DNA of 64,000 nt from Otatea glauca. Its lineage: Eukaryota > Streptophyta > Magnoliopsida > Poales > Poaceae. Each line of letters starts with the position of its first letter. Position 1 is the first letter of the stretch. This document shows, one piece after another, positions 11,874 to 22,532 of the stretch. The stretch is taken from NCBI GenBank assembly GCA_036346275.1, contig JAYEVK010000119.1:62001-126000 (forward strand). Reading direction: 5' to 3'. The position numbers and the translations under genes were made by a program. Below the pieces are notes generated by a model. The model ran no database searches and was not told the DNA's origin. It saw nothing but the letters and a program-made list of their open reading frames with translations.

Positions 11874-12409
11874 ATAAATGGACTGTTATAACGTTTGTTG
11901 TTAATCTCGGTGTTGTGTTATGTACGTGAAATAGTTTGCATTGCTTTAAAAGTAAAAATCCATTGTGAGTTCTTTGTTGGATGCTTTGATGGAAATGCAA
12001 TTTATTTGTATGCATGCACTTTGTGCCACATATGTTGTGAAAGAAAATTCCATTTGTGATGTCTAGTCTCGTTGTGATGTACAATCTATATAATTCTGAG
12101 ACACAGAAATGAGGCTAAGCTATATGAAATCATTTTTGGAAATTTTCAAAAACTTGGACTTCATTTGAGAAAGTTTTGAGTTTTCAATTATTTGAGGAAA
12201 ATTCATGCGTAGAAAGTGAATTTTGGCATCTTTTTCCAATGCTAACTCTTTTTTGCAAAATTCTTTTTGAAAAAGATTTGTAGTATCTCAAAGTATATTT
12301 CTAGAAAATTTCAAATAATTCGAATGATATTTGCAAAAGTTTTTCACTCTGTGATCTAATTCTGAAAATTTTGACTTCATGGTTTGTCTGGACAGACAAC
12401 AGTGCAATG
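11874..12409. other. 3' flank of TNP2, no gene seen
   Basis: AT-rich sequence after the TNP2 stop, with no domain on either strand. Probably the 3' untranslated and spacer region ahead of the internal repeat array. Confidence 0.5.
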
Positions 12410-12925
12410 AACTACATCCGTGTCGGTTTTCACGAGAACCGATTGGGATAATGATCTATCGAATCGATTTTCTTTAAAAAGCGTCACGGATATTGAAGCA
12501 TCGGTGTCGGTTTTTTTATATGAAGCGATACTAATGACTAACATCAGTGTCGATTTTTTTATGTGAAGCGATACTAATGACTAACATCAGTGTCGGTTTT
12601 TTTACAAAAAAAACCGATATAGATATTGAGAATCAGTGTCAGTTTTATTCATAAACGCGATAGGGATATGAAAATATCCGTGTCGGTTTTTGATGTAAAC
12701 CGATACTAATAACTTACATCAGTGTCGGTTTTTTTATGTAAAGCGATACTAATGACTACCATCAGTGTTGGTTTTTTTAGGTGAAGCGATATTGATGAAT
12801 ACCATCAATGTCAGTTTTTTATGTGAAGCGATACTAATAATTAGACATCAGTGTCGGTTTTTTATGTGAAATGACACTGATGACTAATAATAGTATCGGT
12901 TTTACGGAAAAAAGCGATACTAATA
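12410..12925. repeat. Internal subterminal-type repeat array of CACTA-2
   Basis: About 10 units of CATCAGTGTCGGTTTTTTATG followed by GAAGCGATACTAATGAC, related to but distinct from both end arrays. It lies between the transposase gene and the GC-rich start of the second gene. A third array inside an autonomous-type CACTA is not standard; CACTA-D has the same feature at 29705-29960. Confidence 0.9.
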
Positions 12926-12956
12926 CTCCGTCCCCATTTTATTCCGCAAGCACCCG

Positions 12957-13360
12957 ATCGATTCGCGCGCAGCCATCTTTAGTTAACCCTAGCTCCCCGC
13001 CCGCCCCACCCAGCGCCCGTCGCGGCGCCCTCCGCCCGCGCCGTCCGCGCCCGGCCGCTCCGCCCGCCACGCCCGTCCGCCCGCCCGCCCGCTCCGCCAC
13101 GCCCGCCGCTCGACCTCCGCCGCCCCCCCTAACGCCCCATCGCCCGCGCGGCGCACCTCGCCCGCACCTCGCCCATCGCCCCCGCCCCCTCGCCCTCGCC
13201 CGCGCCCGCCCCCACCTCGCCCGCGCCCCTCCTCGCCCGCCACCCCACCTCGCCCACGCGCCTCCTCGCCCGCCGCCCCACCTCGCACGTCCTGCTGCTG
13301 CTCATTGCGGCTTCCTCCTCCTCGCGATGCTAGCGCCGGCCAAACCCAAGGCGATCTGAT
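12957..13360 (+). promoter_or_regulatory. GC-rich island at the presumed start of CACTA-2 gene 2
   Basis: Extremely C/G-rich low-complexity sequence with repeated CCACCTCGCCC and CGCCCGCC words, preceded by CTTTAGTTAACCCTAGC. An open frame through it gives a Pro/Arg/Ala polymer that I treat as compositional. Position and composition suggest a plant 5' untranslated or first-exon region; CACTA-D has a comparable island at 29468-29650. No TATA box is evident. Confidence 0.5.
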
Positions 13361-15401
13361 CGATTCTGAATAGCTCCACGGCCGACGGTAATAGCTTTCC
13401 CATGTCTTGTGCGTCCTGCTTTCAGTTTGAGGTTGTCATCAGGGTATCTCGATAAATTTTGTGCGAGCGTCTTAGGTTAGGTTCTTGAGAGTCCTGCATT
13501 TCTGGATAGAATTTGGAAAGTTTCCTTCCTTCCATATGTCAACGGGGTGAATTGTAATACTATTTTGTACTCTTAGAACATATGTGGTGCTTAATTACAA
13601 GTTTGTTCATCCCAGTTGAGGTTTTAATTTGCATCGATGGGAGGAAATTGTGATGTTTACCTCTGTAAGTACTCCATGTTTCTGAGTTGCATTCCTCGTC
13701 TTCAATTTTGGAGCACTTAGTGGTTAGTAGGAGTACACACATTGGTTATACTGATTGTTGCTACTTAGCGTCATGGCTTCACACAATAATCAAGACTTAG
13801 TCTATTTAGCGTCATGGCTTCACAAAAGGAACAAGCAAAATTGCAGAGATCACAATTTTCTTGTTTCATTTTAGGTCAATTTACTCGGTCTGGTAAAGCT
13901 TTTGGTTGTGCAATAGCTAGCATAATCTTTGAAAAGTCTCAAATTTCTATGAGATGCCTCAATTATCTAAAACTAGTACTTGGCAACCTTGTTATAATTA
14001 TTTCGGTATACTTGCATTTATCTTGTCACATGTTCAAGCAAGATAACTAAATTAGCTCTACAGAATAGATTCCACAAAGCGTATCAAACCAACCTGGTAT
14101 GAACTTTGAGAGTCCGAAAGCTAAAAATTTATATCCACATGCATATGAGCGGAAAGAAGCGCATTATGTTATTATCTTCCATATTTGGTCCCGCCATCAT
14201 TGCCATCTTTTGAACAAATACAGTGCAATCAAACATCATGTTTTAGCTTTTTGGTGTCCACACATATAGAAGGGTCACATTGCACTCCTGTAGGGTCCTC
14301 TCATGAGTTATCCCAACCTAAATGCTCCTTGGACGAAACTTCTTTGAGATGCGAATAAGCGATTTGCACATGATGGAGTGAAATCTTTAGCTTTTGGTTT
14401 TCATCTGAAAAATCATCAACTTGGTAGATTGTTGAAATTTTTCTTTGTCCACAACAATTTGATGTAAGCGTGTATCTATGATATATAAAATTCTCAAAAA
14501 TATGAGATGGAACTGATCCATAAAAATTTCGTCACGATAAGGGTATTCATTACTAAGAAATTTAACAAGAATCTTGAGCATGATTCTCTGTATTCGATGA
14601 TGGCACTATTCGAGAAAAAGTATGAACATTAGTGGGAAGTTTCACTTATGATGCACTAATCTTTTCCTAGTGGGTGAAAAGCGAGTCTTATTTTCTTATC
14701 TTTGACTTGAATTTTCATCGCTCTCAAACAAGCTCACAGTGTGCTAATGGCGGTGCCTCCTCCTTGGGCAATTGTTGCTATCAACATTCTTGGTTTTAAT
14801 GAGATCATGGTGCTTCTAAGGTACATGGCACATTATTGCACTATGTGCATGAGTTCTTTACACTGCGAAAACAATTACATGTGATTGCCATTTTGTTACA
14901 TTGACCAGAATCCCATATATCTGTTCTTGCTATTTGTGGGTTATTTCTTGGCGAAGCTTTAGCAATGCGACTAGATATCGATGAAAATTCCAAAATAGCG
15001 TACAAAATTTTGAACACTTGATATGCATTTCGACTTAAGAGTCGTAGTTTTATTCTCATTGTAGTATGTTAAATTGTGAAAATAATTCCTACATGTCTCA
15101 ACTAATCACGATACTTATGTTTTGTGTTTTATCTTCTGAAGGTCATTATTACTTTAAAGAAAGGTGCCAAGCTCATCTAGTATAGCGGAAAGGAAAACCC
15201 ACGACCCGCTTGTTCAGACTTTCTAGTGTAAGTTCATCAGCATGCTCCTTTGATATTGACATGGATATATGTTCCAGAATGATTCAAATATCAGGTTCAC
15301 TTTACATGTACTTGCTTGTGATTCTTTTGCAAACATTTCACAATGCATGCTTTCATCACCTACATGTTATTATTGTTACTATAATATGATCTACGTTAGA
15401 G
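13361..15401. other. Non-coding stretch between GC island and gene 2 exons
   Basis: No domain on either strand. A 19 bp word TAGCGTCATGGCTTCACA occurs twice (near 13766 and 13807). The stretch would fit long 5' introns of gene 2. Nothing else recognised. Confidence 0.5.
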
Positions 15402-15742
15402 TTCGCAATGCGTAACCTACGTCTCCCGTTCGAGTACTTGTTTATGAATATGCCATTTCGGCACATTCATAAGCAAGCGATCTCAGTGTCCACGTTTTTA
15501 GGCGATTCGAGGATATGTGGTTCGGTCAAGTTCTCGGTGTTGTATACCTCGAGTAGATTTGGTACCATCTCCCTCACGGTGTTCTCGGGTATACACCCTC
15601 TTGACTGTTGTCGAGGCGTGTACACGGAGAACGTGGGGAGATCTTGCCAAAATTTTCTCCGGAGTTGTACAATGGCTTAGGAACTTGCTCGAACCACATA
15701 TCCTCGAATGGGATTAGGACCAAACCTATTTAGAGATTAGGG
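15402..15742 (+). other. Hairpin module copy 2 (multi-stem foldback)
   Basis: Homologous to 8018-8361: the same opening AACCTACGTCTCC, first stem 15442-15454 with 15460-15472, and long hairpin 15505-15709. The 3' arm and following 30 bases are almost unchanged between copies, while the loop and 5' arm have drifted yet still pair. It lies ahead of the gene 2 exons, as copy 1 lies ahead of TNP2. Confidence 0.75.
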
Positions 15743-15930
15743 TTATCGTTTATGCGTATTTAGGTGGTCGTGAGATAAACTTTTTTGAAGATCATTCGTT
15801 CATTTGTTACTCTCTTTGAAATATGCTAGAACGATTTACATCTTATTACTTATCTATTGACTATTGCTTTACATGATTTATTGTCAAGTTCACAAAATAG
15901 GTACTAATTGCTTTCTGTCATGTCAAATAT

Positions 15931-18900
15931 ATGACCTTATCAGTTAGAAAACTCAAAATGTCACAATTAAAGAGCATCGACTCCTCGCTTGATGCAGTAG
16001 AAGGTGCTCCCGAGGGGCCGAGTAAGGTGAGGAAGGCCCGAGGACCGAACAAAGGGCCACAGAGAGAACACCGCAGTTCTCCACTTCAATGCCACGAAGT
16101 GCGCACAGGCCCTCCCAAGTACAAGGGGCGATACCGTTCATTCCTCGGTCAATTGGTGAGAGAGAGTGCCCATAACGATTAAGGATTGGAGGAAGGAAGT
16201 CGGCCAAAGCGGAAGAATCGACGTGGGATGAGGTTAAGGGCAAGTGGATTATAGAGGAGGAAGATGAACGCAACGCGAGGCAGTGCGCCTTGAAGAGGAT
16301 GGGTGTGGCCTTGAGGCGCCGGGGTCCTCATGCACAGTGAGTACGTCTTCAAAGGTCGTACACCATTTGGGAGGTATCCGTTCGTTACTACGGATGTTTG
16401 GGTGGAGTTCACGACGACGAAGGGTACGCCCGAGGCGAGGAGCTAGAGAGAGGAATACCGCTATCCGAGGCACAACACACACCCGCACCACCTCGGTGCA
16501 GCGGCTATGAGGGGAAGAAGGTAGAGTGGGCGCGACTAGCCGAGGAGTCGCGAACTCGGGACGGCGATGCCTTACTCCACATATGTGAGGAGACGCATGG
16601 CCGGGTATTAGCGAGGACAAAGAAAACCCGACGGGCAGCTTGTAGTCGCAAACCCGCTCTGCGCGCGTCGTCTCTCGCCATCGTAAGACATCGACTTAGT
16701 ACATTGCGGTTGGCCTAGCTTGTTGTATTTGGATCTAAGTCGTGCTCGCTTGTTGCGGGAGGAGGTAAGCCGGCGGAAAGAGCGGGGACCTTCGAGCCAA
16801 GGGTCGAAGGATATCACGTCGTCTGCGATCGGAAGTCCGATCATAAGGGCGGGTGCTCGATGCAGGGTCGGGCATCTGAAGAAGTCCTACTTCCAAGATG
16901 ACGTTTGAGTGCTAGATCAAGATCATGGGAGGCACGCGCGAGCGCCTCAAGGAGGCGCTCGGGGAGCGGTGAGGAGGAGATCAAGGATGAGATGAGGGGA
17001 GATGATGGCACGTGAAGATGAGATAAGGGTGAGATGATGGCACGTGAGGGCGCTGAGGTGCGAGATGATGGCGATGATCTCCCAGTCGAGCGAATCCCTC
17101 ACCTCTTGTAGAGAAGCTCGTGCCCGACCTAGCATTTGTGGTTCCAAAAATGATAAGACCGATCCCCATCGAAGGTAATAATTATTTTTCCTAAATTAAA
17201 TCTACAAGTGTAACTCCCACAATGTTTCTCCTCAAGTTGCGTACATCTTGCAGGCCCTCGCTAAGTGCCGACTCACCACCACGATGGAGGATGGATTTCT
17301 GTCGAGGTGCACGCGGGGTTGCATTTCCGTGCAAGGAGACCGACCACATGCATGATCAGCCTTTGGGAAGGGCTACATGAGGTGCGGGTGGACTACGTCC
17401 ACGAACACTTCTTATCACATGTTCCCCCAACGAAGATATCGGCACTCTCGCACGCACGCATATCGTTCATCAAGTGGCCCACGGGTGTCGTCTTGGTCAA
17501 GGTAAAAATCCCCGCGTCTTCTCTACCATTCCAAAGAGTCTGCAATAAGTTAAATATCGCGTGCTTTGTAGGTTCTTACCGCACTGTGCTTACTCGTGCT
17601 CCTGATTCATTCCCACCACCGTGATGAGTCCTACACGAGTCTGAGCTCACGTGTAAAAGGACAAGCACGACACCAACAGAACCACAAGAGGCCTCTGAGA
17701 CTCCTTCCGCCAAGAAGGCAAAGGCGATAAAGGCCACAAAGCCCCTTGAGGTACTTGAAAAGCCAACTACCCTCACCTCGAAGACTCCTTGGCCCGAGAA
17801 AGAAAAGTCGGACAGCCACAGACATCCCTTATGATTTTAAGGCCTCACGTACATGGAAAGCCCCCGCTTGCATCCAACAAACTAAATGGTCTAGGCGGTG
17901 GACTCATAAGCTCCATGGATGGTATATTGATAAGGTGAATGAGGAAGAGCGTCGAGTTGACTTCAATGTGATGTATAAAGGGTACATTTCCACCGTGGCG
18001 AGAATGGGATATTCCTGTCGGTTTTGAGGATCTGTTTCTTGTGTACCAATTAAAAGCCGTCGATATTTCTACTTTACGATCTTGGATCTTTGTGAGTATC
18101 GCACCATACAACATGGTGGCGACTTTTATAGGATTTTGCATTATGTTTTCTAATATCAACACGAGTTGCGGGGCAATGAGATAGCGAGCCGTGACGAATC
18201 TAAACCAAGTTGGGTTAAATCGACCCGAGCTAGTGTCTGCGACCACGGCTAGGATACATCCGGTGTTTGTTGTTGGCTCGTCAAGAGGGTATTGCATCTT
18301 GAGTCGACGAAGGACTTCGTTGTAATACCGTACCACGAGGAGTAAGTAGTACAAACCCTTCAATTACTTATGCGCACTTAAACCGTATGCGAACTTATTT
18401 CCTTGCACTACATTCCATTTAATAAGCAACCATTGGGTTCTACTCGTCCTCGTTAAGTGAAAACACGATCTATATTTTTAACTCAATCAAGAAGAGACCG
18501 ATGGCCTACGCGATCAAGTGTCCTTTGCAGAAGTAAGTACATTACCGTAACCTAACACTTTTTGAATTTAACTATATTTTTTTTACTCAATGGCATCTCT
18601 CCAATATATGTAGGGGTTTATCGGACTATGTCGATGAAGGAGGTCACACAATAACAAAAAGGGCAAGGCATTTGGAGTATAAGAAATTCACGGTACAAGT
18701 GCCTAGCATATATCGTTTAATTTTTTGACATCTAATCTTCGTGTGTTAATTTCTTTTTCTCTCTTCACAGTGTCATCAACAGGGCAACGATGACCTGTGC
18801 GGTTTCTATGTCATGCAACACATGTTGGTTGTGGTCGGCGGCTCACACCTTTTTCCTAAGGTATATGTACATGCATACTTAGCCTTTCACATACAAATTT

Positions 18901-19126
18901 TGAAACTTAAATTCATGCACTCATTTATGTTTTGCAGATGATCAATATCCCCGAGAAGAGCCTAGACAGCAAAGCACTTAACAATTTACGAGATCACTTA
19001 TGCCAATGGTGCTGGTTAGAAGTTATATCGGAGGGCGGTAGGTTTAGAGATCTGAGCGTCCTACTAGTCCATATGGAAACAATATTAATTGTATATGTCA
19101 ATGTGATATATATGCACGTGTCTTGA
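15931..19126 (+). pseudogene. CACTA-2 gene 2: Transposase_24-like region plus Ulp1/C48-like protease (frame-disrupted)
   Basis: Multi-exon gene. First part (15931-16500) resembles Plant transposase Ptta/En/Spm (Transposase_24): VPITIKDWRK near 16170, KRMGVALRRRG near 16295 and FVTTDVWVEFTTTKGTPEAR near 16378-16437. A central block (17265-17500) ends SFIKWPTGVVLVK. Then KLHGWYIDK (near 17910) and FEDLFLVYQLKAVDISTLRSW (18022-18085, followed by donor GTGAGTAT). The C48-like protease follows: His in HWVLLV (18431-18433), Asn in FNSIK (18480-18482) where Asp is usual, and Cys in DLCGFYVM (18798-18800), acceptor CTTCACAG before it and donor GTATATG after. Last exon starts after TTTTGCAG at 18937. 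Role of the protease in transposition is unknown. Confidence 0.75.
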
Positions 19127-19309
19127 TTGTTAAGCATGTTTGTATTTGTATGTTGTGAGCGAATGGGCTATATGTATTGCAATTTACGTATTTGTGTTAC
19201 GTGAATGTGATATGTGCATTACGTGTTATGTATTGTCAATGTGATATATATATGCCCAATGTTAATATGTGTGTTATTTTGGATAATATGCAAAATTGAA
19301 ACACCCCAT

Positions 19310-19947
19310 GAGGGTCATCGAATCGGTTCTTATGAGGCGGTTGTGATGACCTCTCATCGAATCGATTCTTTTAAGAAAGCGATTGTGATGACCACATTAG
19401 TAGAATCGGTTCTTTTACAGGCGATAGTGATAACCATACCATTACAATCGGTTCTTGGAATAAGCGATTGTGATGATATATTATCGAATCGGTTCTTTAA
19501 ATGAAGCGATTACGATGACCTCATTAGAATCGGTTCTCATTAGAATCGGTTCGAATTTTTCTACAAAAGAACCGATTCGATAATCGATTTATCGAATCGG
19601 TTCGATGACATTAGAATCGATTCTTTGCGAAACCGATTCGATAGCGTGGTTATCGAATCGGTTCGACAAAGAACGATTCTAATGATGAGGTCATCGAATC
19701 GCTTCCTTTAAAGAACCGATTCTGATGACCCTTTATCAGAATCGGTTATTAGAAAAAACCGATTGTGATAATGTGTTCATCAGAATCGGTTTGATCTAAG
19801 AACCGATTCTAATGAGGATTTATCACAATCGGGGTAAAACCGACTGTGATAACTCCACCTCATCACTATCCAAAGACTTCGTATCGCCACTTGAACCGAC
19901 TGTAATGACAAAAAAGAACCGATTCTGATGTACAATTCTGTAGTAGT
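19310..19947. repeat. Right subterminal repeat array of CACTA-2
   Basis: Same unit as 306-1060, but in 19310-19700 almost every ATCAGAATCGG reads ATCGAATCGG and TTCTGAT reads TTCGAT. Past 19720 the normal form returns. The palindromic axis (GATAGCGTGGTTATC near 19653) is conserved with CACTA-1. Confidence 0.9.
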
Positions 19948-20424
19948 TAGCTGCGCAAGAGCTTGAGGAGTCCCAAGTCCGAACTCATTGCTGCTTCTAC
20001 CGAAGGTCCTAACTCTATCTCTAGTTTCCATGCGTCCCGAGGTGTGAATCACTTACAAAACCTAAATAACTCTATCTTTGAACCTTGTATAATTGATTAT
20101 GGAGCTACCAATCATATGACAGGTTCTTCCGAAGAGTTTCCCTGCTACGTTCCTCGTTCTGGAAATGGTAGAGTCCGTATAGCTGATGGATCCTCGGCCC
20201 CTATAGTGGGGTGTGGAACTATCAATTGTACACCTTTCTTACTGTTAACCCCCGTTCTACATGTTACAAATTTTCCTGTGAATCTTCTATATGTTATTGT
20301 AGAGCTTGGTTTGAGCCTATTTTTTTTTTGTCTTTCAGGAACTGAGCATGGGGAATGTAATTGGGACACGACAATGGTGGATCCAAGATCAAATTTTAAG
20401 GGGTGTGTTTGCACCAGATTTTAG
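19948..20424 (+). pseudogene. Copia-E protease-region fragment
   Basis: Continues the frame broken at 7007. CIIDYGATNHMTGSSEEF (near 20083-20140) is a Copia aspartic protease active-site region with the usual D-S-G changed to D-Y-G, followed by NGRVRIADGSSAPIVGCGTI. Integrase, RT and RNase H are absent; sequence changes to an unrelated LTR-like block near 20426. Non-functional remnant. Confidence 0.8.
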
Positions 20425-20425
20425 C

Positions 20426-21080
20426 AAGGCATGATGAAGTTGTCAGGCTAAAGATGAGGAGAATTTTGGTTGATATCGGATATAGGGAAAAATGTTTAAA
20501 TTTGAGTTATGACCGATATTTATCTGAAGATAGAAGGAATTGTCCGAGTTAAGGTCGATACGGATCATGGCATCCAGTGTATTGGAGATGGACACGATCG
20601 ACCGATAGTTATAAAAGATGACCATGGGCAAGCGAACAAGACACACAATCAATCAAACAAATCGCATTTACTCTTTTATTTTCTCATCGACTAGGAGTAG
20701 CTTCTGTAATTTAGAATCTTTGAATTCGATCTTGATCAATAAAGTTGCGCATCACCAATTATTGATCTTCATCAATTACGCCATCAGGTTTGATTTTTCT
20801 CCGATTTTGTTGTGTATCACCTTCTTCGGAAAAGATCTATCTTTACTATCTGATTAGCTCTAATTGGTTAATTAGATCCATCGTTACTCTTTGATTTAAT
20901 CGGCTTTTTAGCTGTTTAGATCTAAGCCGATTGACTCATGACAGATCGGCTTTGAGCATATCATATATTCATCTTACTGATTACAGGATCAAATCGGTTG
21001 ACACGTCTTATCAAGTGAACTCGGTATTCGTAAGGTGTGTTGCGACCGATTAACCCTTTTCACTTTTTTTTAGCGCCAAC
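20426..21080 (+). mobile_element. LTR-like sequence, possible solo LTR
   Basis: Runs from about TGATGAAGTTGTCAGG to GCGCCAACA, with an AATAAAG polyadenylation-like word near 20739 and several ATCGG-rich motifs. Composition and TG...CA edges suggest an LTR, but no convincing target duplication is seen, so limits are approximate. No coding domain. Confidence 0.35.
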
Positions 21081-21163
21081 AGGTGTTAATAGAACTTGCT
21101 CACCCACTTGTCAAGTACCCTCCACACGCACTGTTGCCACAGCCCTTGCAACCAGCTGTTGCT

Positions 21164-21385
21164 TCAGTAACGTCTCTTCACCGAGCTAGAACTCGTCCCC
21201 GAAGAAACGATGTACGCCTGTCGGGTGACGAGCTCGGCCACCTCGGTCTCCCCGACTACTTGCTTCTTGGAGTCCGTAACTAGGGACACAGCCGAGACAG
21301 CGTCCGTGCGCAGCACGCCGAGGAGCGTATACGCGTCCCCCAGCGGTAGCTTGATGGCCTCACGTACATAGAGACGATCTAGCAC
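21164..21385 (-). pseudogene. Gene-like fragment, weak CBS-domain resemblance
   Basis: Minus-strand frame reads KLPLGDAYTLLGVLRTDAVS then VTDSKKQVVGETEVAEL. The pattern of a hydrophobic strand, D-A-V-S, V-T-D and V-V-G is like a CBS domain, but the match is by eye only. A neighbouring minus-strand block near 21420-21500 reads FVAVKLPSERDGDGLVQSG. Probably pieces of one captured gene with lost junctions. Confidence 0.25.
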
Positions 21386-21947
21386 GTATAAATGAACTCA
21401 CAAGTCACAATACGAGTTCCTGATGCCGGACTGGACGAGGCCGTCGCCGTCTCTCTCGCTGGGCAGCTTCACGGCGACGAACTGGCTAGCCTTGGTGTCT
21501 CACGTCGAGTACACGCGCCGTAGATTTCCTCGCCTAGAAACTCGAGCCGCTCGCAGGCTTGAGCAATGCGAAATCGCGAGACAAGATCGTTTTGGTGCCT
21601 CACGTCCCACGCTGCGACTTTTCTATTTTTTCTTACGACTTAAATAGAAGGCTGGATTAAATGTTTGGGCTGGAGTTGGACACGAACTCATACGGCAAGT
21701 AGACTCGGCTTGCCTTACGCACGTATACATCGAAGACGCGAAACAACTTCCTCTCGGCTAGGACTCTTCTACGTAGACTCTAGCTATTTCATGCAACTAA
21801 TCATGAGCACCAACAAAATATCAGTACATAAAAATCTCTGTATGTGTCTCATTTGCTATATCAAAGTATTGAATCAGATTCTACCCAGCACAAAGCTACT
21901 ATCCACGAAATGATCAACCAACAAACCCTAACAATAATCGCGCGGCA

Positions 21948-22213
21948 ATGCCGACAGTATTCATAACTCTAGAGATAGGGAGATACCTCTTCTTGTTGGG
22001 GTCGTTGCCCGTGCCGGAGAAGCCAGGGGCGAAGGGGTGGCGGTTGAGGTCAGCGGAGGTGCAGATAGCGGGCCTGCAGTGGCCGCCAGGCGTCGGCATC
22101 TTGCCGCTGTTGGAAGAGGAGGTGGAGCTCATCGCCGACGATGCCTTTTCTGTGAGTTCGGTGCCGCCTCGACTTTTGATATTTAAATGGATTGGGAAAA
22201 GCCGAGAGGTCAA
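21948..22213 (-). pseudogene. Gene-like exon of unknown origin (captured?)
   Basis: Minus-strand frame includes MSSTSSSNSGKMPTPGG and then RHPFAPGFSGTGNDPNKKR, after which GTATCTCCCTATC looks like a splice donor (about 21989). GC-rich third positions resemble a grass 5' exon. I do not recognise the protein. The preceding bases (22160-22220) are repeated at 22225-22310 (CTCGGCTTTTGGTATTTG words). Confidence 0.35.
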
Positions 22214-22532
22214 GGGCTAGATGGATGCCTCAGCTTTTGGTATTTGAATGGATGAGGAGGAGAAACTGAGTGGTCAAGCCTCAAGGGCGAGGTAGACGCC
22301 TCGGCTTTTGGTATTTGCTATATGTATTATCACGATCGGTTCTAACTTCAGAAACCGATCGTAATGACCATTATCATCACTATTGGTCACTATCGGTTCT
22401 TAGGCCAGACTAATAATGATGTTTTGTATCATATTTCTCACCCACGCAGAATAATCTATCACTATTGGTTTTTTCCTAAATAGTTAGGAACCGACCCAGA
22501 TGAAGAAAGTGTTGTATTATTTTGTAGTAGTG

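Larger units (their letters stand above)
7008..19947 (+). mobile_element. CACTA-2: 12.9 kb two-gene CACTA transposon
   Basis: Left end carries TACTACAGAATGGTACATC from 7012 and right end TTCTGTAGTAGT to 19947, inverse complements over the CTACAGAA core. A TAG duplication flanks it (7005-7007, 19948-19950), the usual 3 bp size. Order inside: repeats, hairpin module, TNP2 gene, internal repeat array, GC island, hairpin module, Transposase_24/Ulp1-like gene, repeats. The left terminus reads GCGG where CAC is expected, so the exact first base is uncertain by 1-4 bp. Both genes show frame breaks, many at CHG trinucleotides. Confidence 0.9.
21083..22532 (-). mobile_element. CACTA element end with gene-like internal pieces (Pack-CACTA candidate)
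   Basis: Right terminus TTTGTAGTAGTG ends at 22532 (inverse of CACTACTACAAA), preceded by subterminal motifs GATCGGTTCTAAC...GAAACCGATCGTAATG (22330-22500). No left terminus was found, so the left limit is arbitrary. The interior is GC-rich with codon-like structure on the minus strand (next two entries) and no transposase, as expected of a non-autonomous element that picked up gene sequence. Confidence 0.5.

Noticed and set aside
12871..13359. 162-codon Pro/Arg/Ala-rich open frame as a gene
   Set aside because: The frame is open because the DNA is almost pure C/G repeats; the opposite strand is also open. No domain.
20426..21080. Firm call of a complete solo LTR
   Set aside because: TG...CA edges are present but no matching target duplication was found.
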